A DNA stretch of 64,000 nucleotides, from contig NZ_BDBE01000025.1 of the NCBI RefSeq assembly GCF_001612825.1, forward strand, positions 248,001 to 312,000, read 5' to 3'. Shown one piece after another: positions 8,067 to 16,846 of the stretch (positions within the stretch are counted from its first letter, which is position 1; each line of letters opens with the position of its first letter). The stretch comes from Nocardia caishijiensis NBRC 108228 (GTDB lineage Bacteria; Actinomycetota; Actinomycetes; Mycobacteriales; Mycobacteriaceae). A program made the translations under genes and the position numbers. Under the pieces are notes generated by a model that was given only the letters and a program-made list of their open reading frames with translations, had not been told where the DNA came from and did no database searches.

Positions 8067-8549
8067 GTGAATGTCGATGTCACAGCGCTACCGGGGATCG
8101 GAGTGCGCAAGGATTTCGAGGTCAGGTCGGGGCGCCGCGTCGGGGTGGTCGCTCATCGCGACGGTGACATCGATCTGATCGTGTCCAAGCCCGACGACCC
8201 CGACGCCATCGCCGCGCAGGTGCCGCTGTCAGTGGACGAGGCCTCGGTGCTCGCCAACCTGCTCGGCGCTCCGCAACTGGTGGCCAAGCTCAACGACGAC
8301 CACCGCGACCTGCCCGGCATCACCACCCGCCAGCTCGTGCTGCTCGCCGAATCACCGTACGCGGGCCGCACACTCGGCGAGACCGGCATGCGTACCCGCA
8401 CCAAGACCTCGATCGTGGCCGTGATGCGCGCCGGTCAGCTACACCCCTCACCCGGTCCCGACTTCACCTTCACCGAGGGCGACCTGCTCGTGGTCGTCGG
8501 CACGCCGGAAGGCCTTGACGCGGCCGCGAAGATCCTCACGCACGGCTGA
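8067..8549 (+). CDS. TrkA-C domain regulatory subunit of a cation/proton antiporter
   Basis: A 160-residue protein resembling KhtT/YhaT. The N-terminal half (GIGVRKDFEVRSGRRVGVV) is followed by an RCK-C (TrkA-C) domain at about residues 75-158, with LAESPYAGRTLGETGMRTRT, VAVMRAGQLHPSPGPDFTF and EGDLLVVVGTPEGL. Such domains bind small ligands and gate the partner transporter. Five bases separate it from the antiporter gene, so the two form one operon and most likely one membrane complex for K+ or Na+ efflux. Confidence 0.85.
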   Translation: MNVDVTALPGIGVRKDFEVRSGRRVGVVAHRDGDIDLIVSKPDDPDAIAAQVPLSVDEASVLANLLGAPQLVAKLNDDHRDLPGITTRQLVLLAESPYAGRTLGETGMRTRTKTSIVAVMRAGQLHPSPGPDFTFTEGDLLVVVGTPEGLDAAAKILTHG

Positions 8550-8554
8550 CGGCC

Positions 8555-9742
8555 GTGACCGCGCAGGCCCTGGCGCTGCTCGAACTCGGCATCATCTTGT
8601 TCGCGCTGGGGATCTGCGGCCGGATCGCGGGCAGGTTCGGGATGTCACCGATCCCGCTGTACCTGCTGGGCGGGCTGGCCTTCGGACGCGGCGGTTTCGT
8701 GGAACTGGACGGGGCGATCGAATTCGGTCACGTCGCCAGTGAGATCGGCGTGGTGCTGCTGCTGTTGTTGCTCGGCCTCGAGTACACCGCGCCCGAACTG
8801 ATGACCGGGCTGCGCCGCTCCTGGACCGCGGGCGTGCTCGACCTGGTCGCCAACGCGGTGCCCGGCGCCGCGGTCGCCCTGATCCTCGGCTGGGGAATCC
8901 TCGGTGCCGTGGTGCTCGGCGGCGTCACCTACATCTCGTCCTCGGGCATCGTGGCCAAACTCCTCGACGACCTCGGCCGCCTCGGCAACCGCGAGACGCC
9001 GGTGGTGTTGTCCATCCTCGTGTTCGAGGACCTCGCGATGGCGGTGTACCTGCCCATCCTCACCATGATGCTGGCGGGGCTGAGTCTGCTCAGCGGGCTG
9101 GTGTCGCTGGCCGTCGCCCTGGCGACGATCACCGTCGTACTGGTGGTGGCGCTGCGGTTCGGACGGGTGGTCTCGGCGGTGCTCGACAGCACCGACCGTG
9201 AGGTGTTCCTGCTGCAGCTGATCGGCGCGGCGTTGCTGGTCGCCGGGGCCGCGTCGGCGTTGAACGTGTCGGCGGCGGTCGGCGCGTTCCTGCTCGGTAT
9301 CGCGATCTCGGGGTCGACCGCGCAGGAGGCGGCGAAACTGCTCGCCCCGCTGCGGGATCTGTTCGCGGCCATCTTCTTCGTTGCCTTCGGGCTGTCCATC
9401 GACCCGGCCGCCATCCCGCCGGTGCTCGCGTGGGCGGCGGGTCTGGCCGTGGTCACCACGGCGACCAAGGTGGCCGTGGGCTGGTGGGCCGCGAGCAGGC
9501 AGGGCATCGCGCGCGCGGGTCGGGCGCGCGCGGGTGCGGCGCTGGTCGCGCGCGGCGAATTCTCCATCGTCATCGCGGGTCTGGCGGTGAGTTACGGCAC
9601 CGCCGACCCTCGCCTGGTCGCCCTGGCATCGGCGTACGTGTTGCTGATGGCGGTGCTCGGTCCTGTCCTGGCCCGCGTGATCGAACCAGTGGTCGCGTTC
9701 GGTCGAAATCGAACGGGCCGCGGCGAGCTGACTAGTCGATGA
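8555..9742 (+). CDS. CPA2-type cation:proton antiporter (KefB/KhtU-like)
   Basis: A 395-residue membrane protein with about 12 hydrophobic helices and no soluble regulatory domain; the preceding TrkA-C gene supplies that. Conserved features include IPLYLLGGLAFGRGG, the helix EIGVVLLLLLLGLEY, SSSGIVAKLLDDLGRL, SILVFEDLAMAVYLPIL (with the ED pair) and ARAGAALVARGEFSIVIAGL. It exchanges monovalent cations for protons across the cytoplasmic membrane. Its last 11 bases overlap the convergent MHYT gene. Confidence 0.88.
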   Translation: MTAQALALLELGIILFALGICGRIAGRFGMSPIPLYLLGGLAFGRGGFVELDGAIEFGHVASEIGVVLLLLLLGLEYTAPELMTGLRRSWTAGVLDLVANAVPGAAVALILGWGILGAVVLGGVTYISSSGIVAKLLDDLGRLGNRETPVVLSILVFEDLAMAVYLPILTMMLAGLSLLSGLVSLAVALATITVVLVVALRFGRVVSAVLDSTDREVFLLQLIGAALLVAGAASALNVSAAVGAFLLGIAISGSTAQEAAKLLAPLRDLFAAIFFVAFGLSIDPAAIPPVLAWAAGLAVVTTATKVAVGWWAASRQGIARAGRARAGAALVARGEFSIVIAGLAVSYGTADPRLVALASAYVLLMAVLGPVLARVIEPVVAFGRNRTGRGELTSR

Positions 9743-10628
9743 CGCGGCGCGGCCAGGCACCCGCCACGTCGTAGGCCAGTTCCTCGGTGCGGTATTCGAT
9801 CTGCTCCTGCGGTCGCACCGGCATCGGCGCCGGTGGTGCGACCGGCGCGACGGTGCGCCCGCGCGGTGCGTGCCGGGAAGTGAGCCACATCCGCGGCAGG
9901 GCCTCCTCGTTCTCGATCTCGGTGAGACTCACACTGATCAACACGAGCATGGTGACGATGCTGCTCACCCCGATCAGCGGCGCGAGCAGTTCCATCGCTC
10001 CCGCACCCGAGGTCGGCCCCGCATGGTGGCCGGGGTGGGCGCTCATGGCCGCCATGCCGGTGTAGTGCATGCCGGTGACGGCGACACCCATGATCAGCGA
10101 GGCGCCGATGGTGGCGAGAAAACCCTTGACGCGCAACGTGAACCACAGCGCGACGATCGAGGCGACCACCGCGATCACCAGCGACAGCATCACGATCATC
10201 GCGTCGTAGGACACCGAGGCAGTCGACTTCATCGCGTACATGCCCGCGTAGTGCATGGTGCCCACCCCGAGCCCGGCGATGGTGCCGCCACCCACGAGTG
10301 AGCGCAGCGTCGGCTGCGGCTTGTTCACCATGAACAGCCCGATCCCGACGACGACCATCGCCGTGATCGCACTGAGCAGGGTCAGCGGGATGTCGTAGCG
10401 GATCTCCGCGCCGCGGATGCTGAATCCGAGCATGGCGATGAAATGCATGACCCAGATACCGGTTCCGCCGATCGCGACGGCGGCACCGACAAGCCAGCCC
10501 ACGCGCCCCTCGGTGGCGTTGCGGCCACGCGCGGCGCACTGCAGTCCGAGCAGACAGCCGGTGACGGACATGAAATACGCGAGGACAGGAGTGATCCAGC
10601 CGTAGCTGAAGTGATGGATGTCGAGCAC
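9732..10628 (-). CDS. MHYT-domain integral membrane sensor
   Basis: A 298-residue membrane protein with three MHYT-type motifs, MHFIAM, MHYAGM and MHYTGM, spaced through seven predicted helices. MHYT domains are thought to bind metal and sense gases such as O2, CO or NO. Usually they are fused to a signalling output domain such as GGDEF; here only a short soluble Pro-rich tail follows, so it is a stand-alone sensor. It begins with GTG at 10628. Function beyond sensing is unknown. Confidence 0.85.
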   Translation of the reverse strand: MLDIHHFSYGWITPVLAYFMSVTGCLLGLQCAARGRNATEGRVGWLVGAAVAIGGTGIWVMHFIAMLGFSIRGAEIRYDIPLTLLSAITAMVVVGIGLFMVNKPQPTLRSLVGGGTIAGLGVGTMHYAGMYAMKSTASVSYDAMIVMLSLVIAVVASIVALWFTLRVKGFLATIGASLIMGVAVTGMHYTGMAAMSAHPGHHAGPTSGAGAMELLAPLIGVSSIVTMLVLISVSLTEIENEEALPRMWLTSRHAPRGRTVAPVAPPAPMPVRPQEQIEYRTEELAYDVAGAWPRRVID

Positions 10629-10814
10629 GCCGCGAAAACCCTCAATGCCGGTACCGCTGACCGGTCGGCGGTAGAACGAAAAGCTGGTCGTGACGATACG
10701 GCGAAAAGCTCGAATTCGTAGCCTTCACAGCGCAATCCAGGAGTGTGGGTTTGATCACGAAACGATTACCGCGAGTATTTTGTGGTAAACAGACCGTTCG
10801 GAATTCAGCGCGGA

Positions 10815-10857
10815 GGACAAGAAAGGCCCGGACTCCCTTGTCGGGGTGTCCGGGCCT
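10815..10857 (-). terminator. intrinsic terminator of sigA
   Basis: A 10-base stem (AGGCCCGGAC at 10824-10833 with GTCCGGGCCT at 10848-10857) is followed on the minus strand by TTTCTTGTCC. It lies 15 bases past the sigA stop. Confidence 0.78.
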
Positions 10858-10871
10858 CGTCTCGCGAACGC

Positions 10872-12242
10872 CTAGTCGAGGTAGTCGCGCAGCACCTGCG
10901 AACGACTCGGGTGGCGCAGCTTGCTCATCGTCTTGGACTCGATCTGGCGGATACGCTCACGCGTGACGCCGTAGACCTGACCGATCTCGTCGAGGGTGCG
11001 CGGCTGACCGTCGGTGAGGCCGAAGCGCAACCGCACCACGCCCGCCTCACGCTCGGACAGCGTCTCGAGCACCGACTGCAGCTGATCCTGCAGCAGGGTG
11101 AAGCTCACCGCGTCGACCGCGACGACCGCTTCGGAGTCCTCGATGAAGTCACCGAGCTGGCTGTCGCCCTCGTCGCCGATGGTCTGGTCCAGCGAGATGG
11201 GCTCCCGCGCGTACTGCTGGATCTCGAGGACCTTCTCCGGCGTGATGTCCATTTCCTTGGCCAGCTCCTCCGGGGTGGGCTCACGGCCCAGGTCCTGGAG
11301 CAGCTCGCGCTGGATGCGCCCGAGCTTGTTGATGACCTCGACCATGTGCACCGGGATACGGATGGTGCGGGCCTGGTCGGCCATCGCGCGGGTGATGGCC
11401 TGACGGATCCACCACGTGGCGTAGGTCGAGAACTTGTAACCCTTGGTGTAGTCGAACTTCTCGACCGCGCGGATCAGACCGAGGTTGCCCTCCTGGATCA
11501 GGTCCAGGAACGCCATGCCACGACCGGTGTAGCGCTTGGCCAGCGACACCACCAGACGCAGGTTGGCCTCGAGCAGGTGGTTCTTGGCCCGGTTGCCGTC
11601 GCGCACGATCCAGTTGAAGTCACGGCGCGTGGTCACCGACAGTTTCTCGCCCGCCTCGGCGAACTCGCGCATCTTCTCGGCCGCGAACAGACCGGCCTCG
11701 ATCCGCTTGGCGAGTTCGACCTCCTCCTCGGCGTTGAGCAGCGCGACCTTGCCGATCTGCTTGAGGTAGGCGCGCACCGAGTCGGCCGAGGCGGTGAGTT
11801 CGGCATCCTTGCGCGCTTGCCGCAGCGCCTCGGATTCCTCCTCGTCCCAGACGAAATCGCCGGAGGCCTTGTCCTTCTCGCTCGGCTCGGCGGTGTCGGC
11901 GGCATCGGCGGTGTCGTCGGCGACCTCCTCGACGATGACATCACCGTCGGTGAGCTCGTCCTCGGCGACCTCGAGATCACCGAGATCGTCGAGTTCGATC
12001 GACTCGTCGTCGAGTTGCTCCTCGCCGCCCTCGGCCGCCGTCGCCTTCTTGGCCGCGGTCTTCTTCGCCGGGGCCTTCTTGGCGGCAGCCTTCTTCGCCG
12101 GGGCCTTCTTGGCAGCGGCCTTCTTCGCCGGGGCCTTCTTGGCAGCGGCCTTCTTCGCCGGGGCCTTCTTGGCGGGGGTTACGGCGTCGTCGGCATCGGC
12201 GTCGGCCGAGTCGGCGGTCTGACGGGTATTCGTGGCTACCAC
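10872..12242 (-). CDS. sigA: primary RNA polymerase sigma factor SigA
   Basis: 456 residues from the GTG at 12242. The C-terminal ~320 residues look nearly identical to mycobacterial Sig[39 protein letters not shown], the core-binding and -10 recognition block [20 protein letters not shown] and [20 protein letters not shown], and the region 4 helix-turn-helix [20 protein letters not shown]. It directs housekeeping transcription. The N-terminal ~115 residues are variable: first a Lys/Ala/Pro repeat (four 10-residue copies), then an acidic stretch. An in-frame ATG at 12317 would add 25 unrelated residues and is unlikely. It has its own promoter at about 12417. Confidence 0.95.
   Translation of the reverse strand: MVATNTRQTADSADADADDAVTPAKKAPAKKAAAKKAPAKKAAAKKAPAKKAAAKKAPAKKTAAKKATAAEGGEEQLDDESIELDDLGDLEVAEDELTDGDVIVEEVADDTADAADTAEPSEKDKASGDFVWDEEESEALRQARKDAELTASADSVRAYLKQIGKVALLNAEEEVELAKRIEAGLFAAEKMREFAEAGEKLSVTTRRDFNWIVRDGNRAKNHLLEANLRLVVSLAKRYTGRGMAFLDLIQEGNLGLIRAVEKFDYTKGYKFSTYATWWIRQAITRAMADQARTIRIPVHMVEVINKLGRIQRELLQDLGREPTPEELAKEMDITPEKVLEIQQYAREPISLDQTIGDEGDSQLGDFIEDSEAVVAVDAVSFTLLQDQLQSVLETLSEREAGVVRLRFGLTDGQPRTLDEIGQVYGVTRERIRQIESKTMSKLRHPSRSQVLRDYLD
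12061..12180. repeat. four 30-base tandem repeats inside sigA
   Basis: Units 12061-12090, 12091-12120, 12121-12150 and 12151-12180 code for repeats of [10 protein letters not shown] on the minus strand. The second and third copies are identical at the DNA level and the fourth diverges at its end. They form a basic, disordered head on SigA, and copy number could vary by slippage. Confidence 0.85.
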
Positions 12243-12416
12243 GTACGCCCTTTCGTGACGGTCTCGTGCGGCGTCACGCCAGAGTGGTTTCCGGCGGAGC
12301 GGTCGGTCGGGTTGCACCGGCGGTGCGTCGGTCGGGTGCTCACCGGGTCGATCACCGGCTTGCTCGCGACCGGCTGTGGCCGGAAGGTTTCACCGGCTCA
12401 CCGCCGGACGTGTTCC

Positions 12417-12422
12417 ATTGTA
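12417..12422 (-). promoter_or_regulatory. -10 element of the sigA promoter
   Basis: On the minus strand this reads TACAAT, close to the SigA consensus. No strong -35 hexamer is visible at 17-18 bases. It predicts a leader of about 165 bases before the sigA GTG. Confidence 0.5.
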
Positions 12423-12486
12423 ACGATCCAACCAGGGTACTCACTGCCACGATGCCCTCCAGGCGTTGCGGCGTCGCCGTCGTGCG

Positions 12487-13245
12487 CTACGGCGCGATGC
12501 CTCCGGCGATGGCCATCGCCGCGCCGACGATACCCGCGGTGTTCTTCAACACGGCCGGAATCACCGGAGTTCGGTTGGTGAGCAACGGAATCCACTGCTC
12601 GTGATCGCGGCTGATGCCGCCGCCCGCCACGATCACCTTCGGCCAGAAGAGATTCTCGATGTGGATCAGGGCCGTGCTCACCCGTTGTGCCCACTCCGGG
12701 TAGGTGAGGCCGTCGCGGTCCTTGATCGAGGCGGCGGCCATGCGCTCGGCCTCCACCCCGCCGATGTCGAGGTGGCCGAGTTCGGAGTTGGGGACCAGGG
12801 TGCCGTTGTAGAGCAGCGCCGAACCGATGCCGGTGCCGAAGGTGAGCAGCAGGGTGAGACCGTCCAGGTCGCGGGCGGTGCCGTAGCTGTCCTCGGCGAG
12901 TCCCGCCGCGTCGGCGTCGTTGAGCACCGTCACCGTGCGCCCGCCGAGCGCGGCCGAGAACAGGGCACGCGCGTCGGTGCCGATCCAGGCCGGGTCGATG
13001 TTGGCGGCCGTGCGGGCGTGCCCGTCGAGCACCACGCACGGCAGCGTGATGCCAACCGGGCCCTGCCAGCCCGCCAGCGCGACGAGTTCGGCCACCGCCG
13101 CCGCCACCGCCTCGGGCGTGGCGGGTCTTGGCGTGGCGATCTTGAGCCGCTCGTGGGTGAGCAGACCGGTGTCGAGATCGACCACGGCCCCCTTCACGCC
13201 ACTTCCCCCGATATCGATGCCGAATGCGTGCCCCCGAGCGGACAT
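12487..13245 (-). CDS. ppgK: polyphosphate glucokinase
   Basis: A 252-residue ROK-family kinase that phosphorylates glucose with polyphosphate or ATP, cytoplasmic. Motifs: GIDIGGSGVKGAVVDL at the N-terminus (phosphate loop), TLPCVVLDG, NIDPAWIG, the catalytic Asp in LNDADAAG, the second phosphate loop LLTFGTGIGSAL, and NSELGHLDIGG. Start at ATG 13245, with AAGGGG upstream and homology beginning at MSARGHAFGIDIGG. Its place beside sigA and suhB matches Rv2702 in M. tuberculosis. Confidence 0.95.
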   Translation of the reverse strand: MSARGHAFGIDIGGSGVKGAVVDLDTGLLTHERLKIATPRPATPEAVAAAVAELVALAGWQGPVGITLPCVVLDGHARTAANIDPAWIGTDARALFSAALGGRTVTVLNDADAAGLAEDSYGTARDLDGLTLLLTFGTGIGSALLYNGTLVPNSELGHLDIGGVEAERMAAASIKDRDGLTYPEWAQRVSTALIHIENLFWPKVIVAGGGISRDHEQWIPLLTNRTPVIPAVLKNTAGIVGAAMAIAGGIAP

Positions 13246-13339
13246 GGATGAACCCCTTGCCTGACGCGGTCGATGTGCCTGACAAAGAGTAGCGGTAGTC
13301 ACCGCTCGCGCGAGTCGACGCGGCATGTGATCCGATGGG

Positions 13340-14230
13340 GTGGTGGACCCACACACTTCCGTTGCCCCCGGCGCGACCGACGCCGACGAACGACTGCGCG
13401 AGCTCGCCGTCGAGCTCGCCGAAACCGCTGCCGCGCATGTGCGTGCCCGCAGACCCCAGGTGTTCGCCGCCGGGGGACCGGTCGACGGTGCCGTGGCGAC
13501 CAAAGGACACGTCACCGACCCGGTCACCGTCGTCGACACCGAATCCGAACAGCTGATCCGCGACCTGCTCGCCCGACGACGCCCCGGCGACGCGATCCTG
13601 GGGGAGGAGGGCGGCGGCGATGTCGGTGCCACCGCGCCCGGCGCCGTCACCTGGGTGGTTGACCCGATCGACGGCACCGTCAACTTCCTCTACGGCCTGC
13701 CCGGGTACGCGGTCTCGGTGGCCGCGGTGATCGACGGTGCTCCCGTGGCGGGTGCGGTGGCCGACGTGGCGTCGGCAACCACCTACAGCGCCGTGCGCGG
13801 CGGCGGCGCGTTCGCCGTCACCGCCGACGGCACCCGCACGAAACTGTCCTGCGCCCAAGAGGATTCGCTGTCGGTGGCACTGGTCGCCACCGGTTTCGCC
13901 TACGGCACCCAGCGGCGCGCCGACCAGGCGAAGCTGCTCACCGAGATCCTGCCGCGAGTCCGCGACATCCGCCGCCTCGGCGCCGCCGCCATGGACCTGT
14001 GCCACGTCGCGGCGGGCCACCTCGACGCCTACTACGAGCACGGCCTCAACGCCTGGGACTGGGCGGCGGGCGCCCTCATCGCCGCCGAGGCGGGCGCGGT
14101 GGTGCACGTCCCGCCGGTCACCGTCGCCGGTGCCGCGGGCGAACTGACCTTCGTCGCCGCCCCGGGCGTGGCGGAGGACTTCGCCACCCTGCTCACCGAG
14201 ACCGGCGCGACAACATCCCTACCCGACTGA
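13340..14230 (+). CDS. suhB: inositol monophosphatase family protein
   Basis: A 296-residue Mg2+-dependent phosphatase that releases inositol from inositol 1-phosphate, a step toward phosphatidylinositol and the mannosylated lipids of this group. All metal-site motifs are present: DPVTVVDTESE, ILGEEGG, the signature WVVDPIDGTVNF and the second signature WDWAAGALIAAEAGA. Two adjacent GTG codons (13340, 13343) could start it. It is the counterpart of Rv2701 (suhB) and diverges from ppgK. Confidence 0.92.
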   Translation: MVDPHTSVAPGATDADERLRELAVELAETAAAHVRARRPQVFAAGGPVDGAVATKGHVTDPVTVVDTESEQLIRDLLARRRPGDAILGEEGGGDVGATAPGAVTWVVDPIDGTVNFLYGLPGYAVSVAAVIDGAPVAGAVADVASATTYSAVRGGGAFAVTADGTRTKLSCAQEDSLSVALVATGFAYGTQRRADQAKLLTEILPRVRDIRRLGAAAMDLCHVAAGHLDAYYEHGLNAWDWAAGALIAAEAGAVVHVPPVTVAGAAGELTFVAAPGVAEDFATLLTETGATTSLPD

Positions 14231-14390
14231 GCCCGCGGGCATCAGCCGCCCCATGTCCCGGGACTCGGCGGTGCTGGTTTCTCGGCCGCCTCGATCTGGA
14301 CTGACCGAAGGGTGCGACGAAGGAGTGCCCGTAGGGAGGGAAGATCGAGGCCCCCGGGCCGAGAAACCCGCGGCGCCAGCCGCAAATATC

Positions 14391-15074
14391 TCAGCACTTC
14401 ACGGTGCGGGCGGCGTCGAGCAGATCCGGGTCGATGGAGGACGAGCTGGCGCCGGGGGCCAGGTTCTTCAGTGCGCGCAGGACCGCCTCGGCGTCGGCGC
14501 TGGGACGCAGCGACTCGCCGAAGGCCAGGCCGAGCACCAGGTCGACCGAGTCGTCGGTGCGTGGGTCCTCGATCAGTTCGGCGCAGGGCGCGACCAGTTG
14601 TACCGAGGCGGCGGCGGGTCGGCCGTTCACGCCGTAGCGGATCTGGCCGGTGCAGTTGAGGTCGCCGCTGACGTAGACCGGATCGTTACCGACCTGTGTC
14701 CCCGGCGCGCTCGCGAAGCCGAGGTCGCCGAGCGCGGAGGCGATGTTGCCCGCCTGGCCGCTCTTGCCGTTGGCGTTGAAGACGCGCACCTTGGATTCCG
14801 ACAGCGCCGCCGGATCCACCTCGTCGAGGCGCGAGGGCCCGACCCGGTTGCCCAGCGGGGCGGGTGTCGGCGCGTTGGTCGCGGTCGGTGTGCTCGGCGC
14901 GTTGCACGCCATCGGCTCGTTGTTGTCCTCGCGGGTGCGGAACGCCGCCACCCACACGAACAAGCTGACCAGAGCCAGCACGAGGACCATCGCGAGCCAC
15001 AGCTCGGGGCGCCGTCGCGGAAAGGGTTTGCCGTCGCGATCGGTCGCGCTGCCTTCGGTGATCAGTGAAACCAC
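14391..15074 (-). CDS. cei: envelope integrity protein Cei (LytR_C domain)
   Basis: A 227-residue bitopic membrane protein. After ~25 cytoplasmic residues comes one transmembrane helix (LWLAMVLVLALVSLFVWVAA), then a Pro/Thr-rich linker and an extracytoplasmic LytR_C domain (VRVFNANGKSGQAGNIASAL ... GLAFGESLRPSADAE). The M. tuberculosis homologue Rv2700 maintains envelope integrity and virulence. GTG 15074 is set by a leaderless -10 at 15081-15086. Confidence 0.87.
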   Translation of the reverse strand: MVSLITEGSATDRDGKPFPRRRPELWLAMVLVLALVSLFVWVAAFRTREDNNEPMACNAPSTPTATNAPTPAPLGNRVGPSRLDEVDPAALSESKVRVFNANGKSGQAGNIASALGDLGFASAPGTQVGNDPVYVSGDLNCTGQIRYGVNGRPAAASVQLVAPCAELIEDPRTDDSVDLVLGLAFGESLRPSADAEAVLRALKNLAPGASSSSIDPDLLDAARTVKC

Positions 15075-15080
15075 GCGCTC

Positions 15081-15086
15081 ACTCTA
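15081..15086 (-). promoter_or_regulatory. -10 element of a leaderless promoter (cei)
   Basis: Minus strand TAGAGT, then 6 bases (GAGCGC), then GTG 15074. Confidence 0.55.
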
Positions 15087-15451
15087 CGAGTCCGCCGCCG
15101 ATGCGCGAGTGCGGGAGGTCTCGGCGAGTTTCCCGGCAGGTGAAGATTCGTCGTCGGTTTGGCCCACGGCGGGGTTTTGATTGCGACATTTGTCGGTGGG
15201 TCCGCTATTGTCTGCCCGCCCAGATCGAATAATCACCCGTGAAACGGTGATCGGTCGCGGGAACAACAAGGGCATGTCCTGCGTTAACCGAACGCTGTCG
15301 GAGTAGATCGAGCAATGGTCCACCCGATAGTCGTCCGGTGTACGTGTGAGGTGCACCACCGGCGGGGCGGTCGAACGCACCGTCTCCCTGCGGGGACGTG
15401 GCAATCGAACTGATCCGGTATTTACGGAGTAAGGACTGAGGGGAAGACGAC
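15087..15451. other. intergenic leader region before the DUF4193 gene
   Basis: 365 bases with no gene. A weak promoter can be read (TTGCGA 15181-15186, 19-base spacer, TATTGT 15206-15211), which would give a leader of about 235 bases. A small hairpin ATCACC...GGTGAT sits near 15231-15250. I could not match it to a known riboswitch. Confidence 0.35.
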
Positions 15452-15754
15452 ATGGCAACCGACTATGACGCACCGCGGCGCACCGAATCCGACGAAGTGT
15501 CGGAGGATTCGCTCGAGGAGCTGAAGGCCCGCCGCAACGAGGCGCAGTCCGCCGTCGTGGACATCGACGAGACCGATACGGCGGAATCGTTCGAGCTTCC
15601 CGGCGCGGACCTGTCCGACGAGGTGCTCAGCGTTCGGGTGGTCCCGAAGCAGGCCGACGAGTTCACCTGCTCGAGCTGTTTCCTCGTGCACCACCGCAGC
15701 AGGCTGGCCAGCGAGAAGGGTGGCGAGATGATTTGCATGGACTGCGCCCTCTGA
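15452..15754 (+). CDS. DUF4193 family zinc-ribbon protein
   Basis: A 100-residue actinobacterial protein: acidic N-terminal half, then ELPGADLSDEVLSVRVVPKQ and a C-terminal zinc ribbon with two pairs, CSSC and CMDC, separated by HHRSRLASEKGGEMI. It is highly conserved in mycolata (Rv2699c) but of unknown function; the ribbon suggests nucleic-acid or protein contact. ATG 15452 follows GAGGGGAAG at a good distance. Confidence 0.9.
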   Translation: MATDYDAPRRTESDEVSEDSLEELKARRNEAQSAVVDIDETDTAESFELPGADLSDEVLSVRVVPKQADEFTCSSCFLVHHRSRLASEKGGEMICMDCAL

Positions 15755-15778
15755 GGCGGTCCACGGCAAGCGGACGGG

Positions 15779-16303
15779 TCAGCCCGCGCTCGGGAGACCG
15801 AGCGCGGCCAGGACCCGGTCGGGTCTGCGCGTGCTGATCAACCAGTACGGCGTCGGGTCGTCCGGGTCGTCGAGCACCAGCAACGCCATCGGCCCGATCC
15901 AGGGTCGGTGCTGCACATAGGCGGCGGGGTCGAGCTGACGACCGAGCGCCGCGCTCTTGGCCGTCGGCGCGACGGCCGCGGCCCGCGCGACGAAGCTCAC
16001 CGGTAGGTGGGCGCGGTCGACGCGCAGTTCGGCGGTTCCGTCGGGCGTGACGGCCACTTCGAGCCGGTGACGGCTCATCCACAACAGAATCCAGACCGGC
16101 ACCGGGGCGAGCAGCAGGTAGGGCAGCCAGGCCCGTACGCCGGGCGCGCCCATGTGGATCTCGGCGGCGAGCAGCCCCGCGATCGCGAAGCCGACCGGCC
16201 ACCACCACAGGGGCACCCACAGGCGCTCACGGTAGGGCGAGGCGACGGCGCGAGTGTCGGTGTCGACGGCGTCGGTGGTCGGGGAATGGGACTGGTCGGG
16301 CAC
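15779..16303 (-). CDS. DUF3093 family membrane protein
   Basis: A 174-residue protein: a short N-terminal tail, [20 protein letters not shown] and a second hydrophobic segment ([14 protein letters not shown]) forming two membrane helices, then a soluble beta-rich domain ([20 protein letters not shown] ... [16 protein letters not shown]). It corresponds to Rv2698 and has no known function. It converges on the DUF4193 gene and diverges from dut. Start set by TAGTCT, 6 bases, GTG. Confidence 0.88.
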   Translation of the reverse strand: MPDQSHSPTTDAVDTDTRAVASPYRERLWVPLWWWPVGFAIAGLLAAEIHMGAPGVRAWLPYLLLAPVPVWILLWMSRHRLEVAVTPDGTAELRVDRAHLPVSFVARAAAVAPTAKSAALGRQLDPAAYVQHRPWIGPMALLVLDDPDDPTPYWLISTRRPDRVLAALGLPSAG

Positions 16304-16309
16304 GGTTCA

Positions 16310-16315
16310 AGACTA
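16310..16315 (-). promoter_or_regulatory. -10 element of a leaderless promoter (DUF3093)
   Basis: Minus strand TAGTCT, 6-base spacer, GTG 16303. It lies back to back with the dut promoter. Confidence 0.5.
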
Positions 16316-16361
16316 GGCGATCACGGCAGGGTCGCGCCGCACTGGTCCGGCTCCGAGCGCG

Positions 16362-16367
16362 TAGTCT
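16362..16367 (+). promoter_or_regulatory. -10 element of the dut promoter
   Basis: TAGTCT followed by 8 bases and GTG 16376; leaderless or nearly so. Confidence 0.45.
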
Positions 16368-16375
16368 CGACCGAT

Positions 16376-16846
16376 GTGAACGCACTTGCACCGATTCCGC
16401 TGCGGCGGCTCGATCCCGGCATCCCTGTGCCGAAGCGTGCCCATCCGGGTGACGCGGGCGTCGACCTCTGTACCACCGAGGATGTGATCATCGAACCGGG
16501 TGAGCGGGTGCTGGTCGGCACCGGGATCGCGCTCGCACTGCCGGTCGGCACCGTCGGCCTGATCCACCCCCGCTCCGGTCTCGCCGCGAAGGCGGGCCTG
16601 TCGGTGGTGAACACGCCGGGCACGATCGACGCGGGCTACCGGGGCGAGATCAAGGTGTGCCTGATCAATCACGACCCGCGCACCGCCGTCGAACTGCGCC
16701 GGGGTGACCGCATCGCCCAGCTGCTGGTGCAGCGGGTGGAGCTGGTCGAGTTCACCGAGGTCGACGACCTGGACGACACCGCCCGTGGCGCCGGTGGCTA
16801 CGGGTCGAGCGGCGGGCACGCGAGCCTGACCGGCAAGGAGGCGTAA
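16376..16846 (+). CDS. dut: deoxyuridine triphosphatase (dUTPase)
   Basis: A 156-residue trimeric enzyme that hydrolyses dUTP to dUMP and pyrophosphate, keeping uracil out of DNA and feeding dTMP synthesis. All five motifs are visible: DAGVDL (1), PRSGLA (2), the uracil-binding hairpin [11 protein letters not shown] (3), RRGDRIAQL (4) and the C-terminal Gly-rich arm [10 protein letters not shown] (5). Its TAA overlaps the next ATG by one base, so it is coupled to the DUF3710 gene, as in Rv2697/Rv2696. Confidence 0.96.
   Translation: MNALAPIPLRRLDPGIPVPKRAHPGDAGVDLCTTEDVIIEPGERVLVGTGIALALPVGTVGLIHPRSGLAAKAGLSVVNTPGTIDAGYRGEIKVCLINHDPRTAVELRRGDRIAQLLVQRVELVEFTEVDDLDDTARGAGGYGSSGGHASLTGKEA

Noticed and set aside
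12061..12180. Regular 30-base repeats as a possible CRISPR array
   Set aside because: There are no spacers between copies, and the repeats are in frame inside sigA.
15087..15451. Riboswitch in the long leader before the DUF4193 gene
   Set aside because: Only one small hairpin is visible and it fits no riboswitch core I know.
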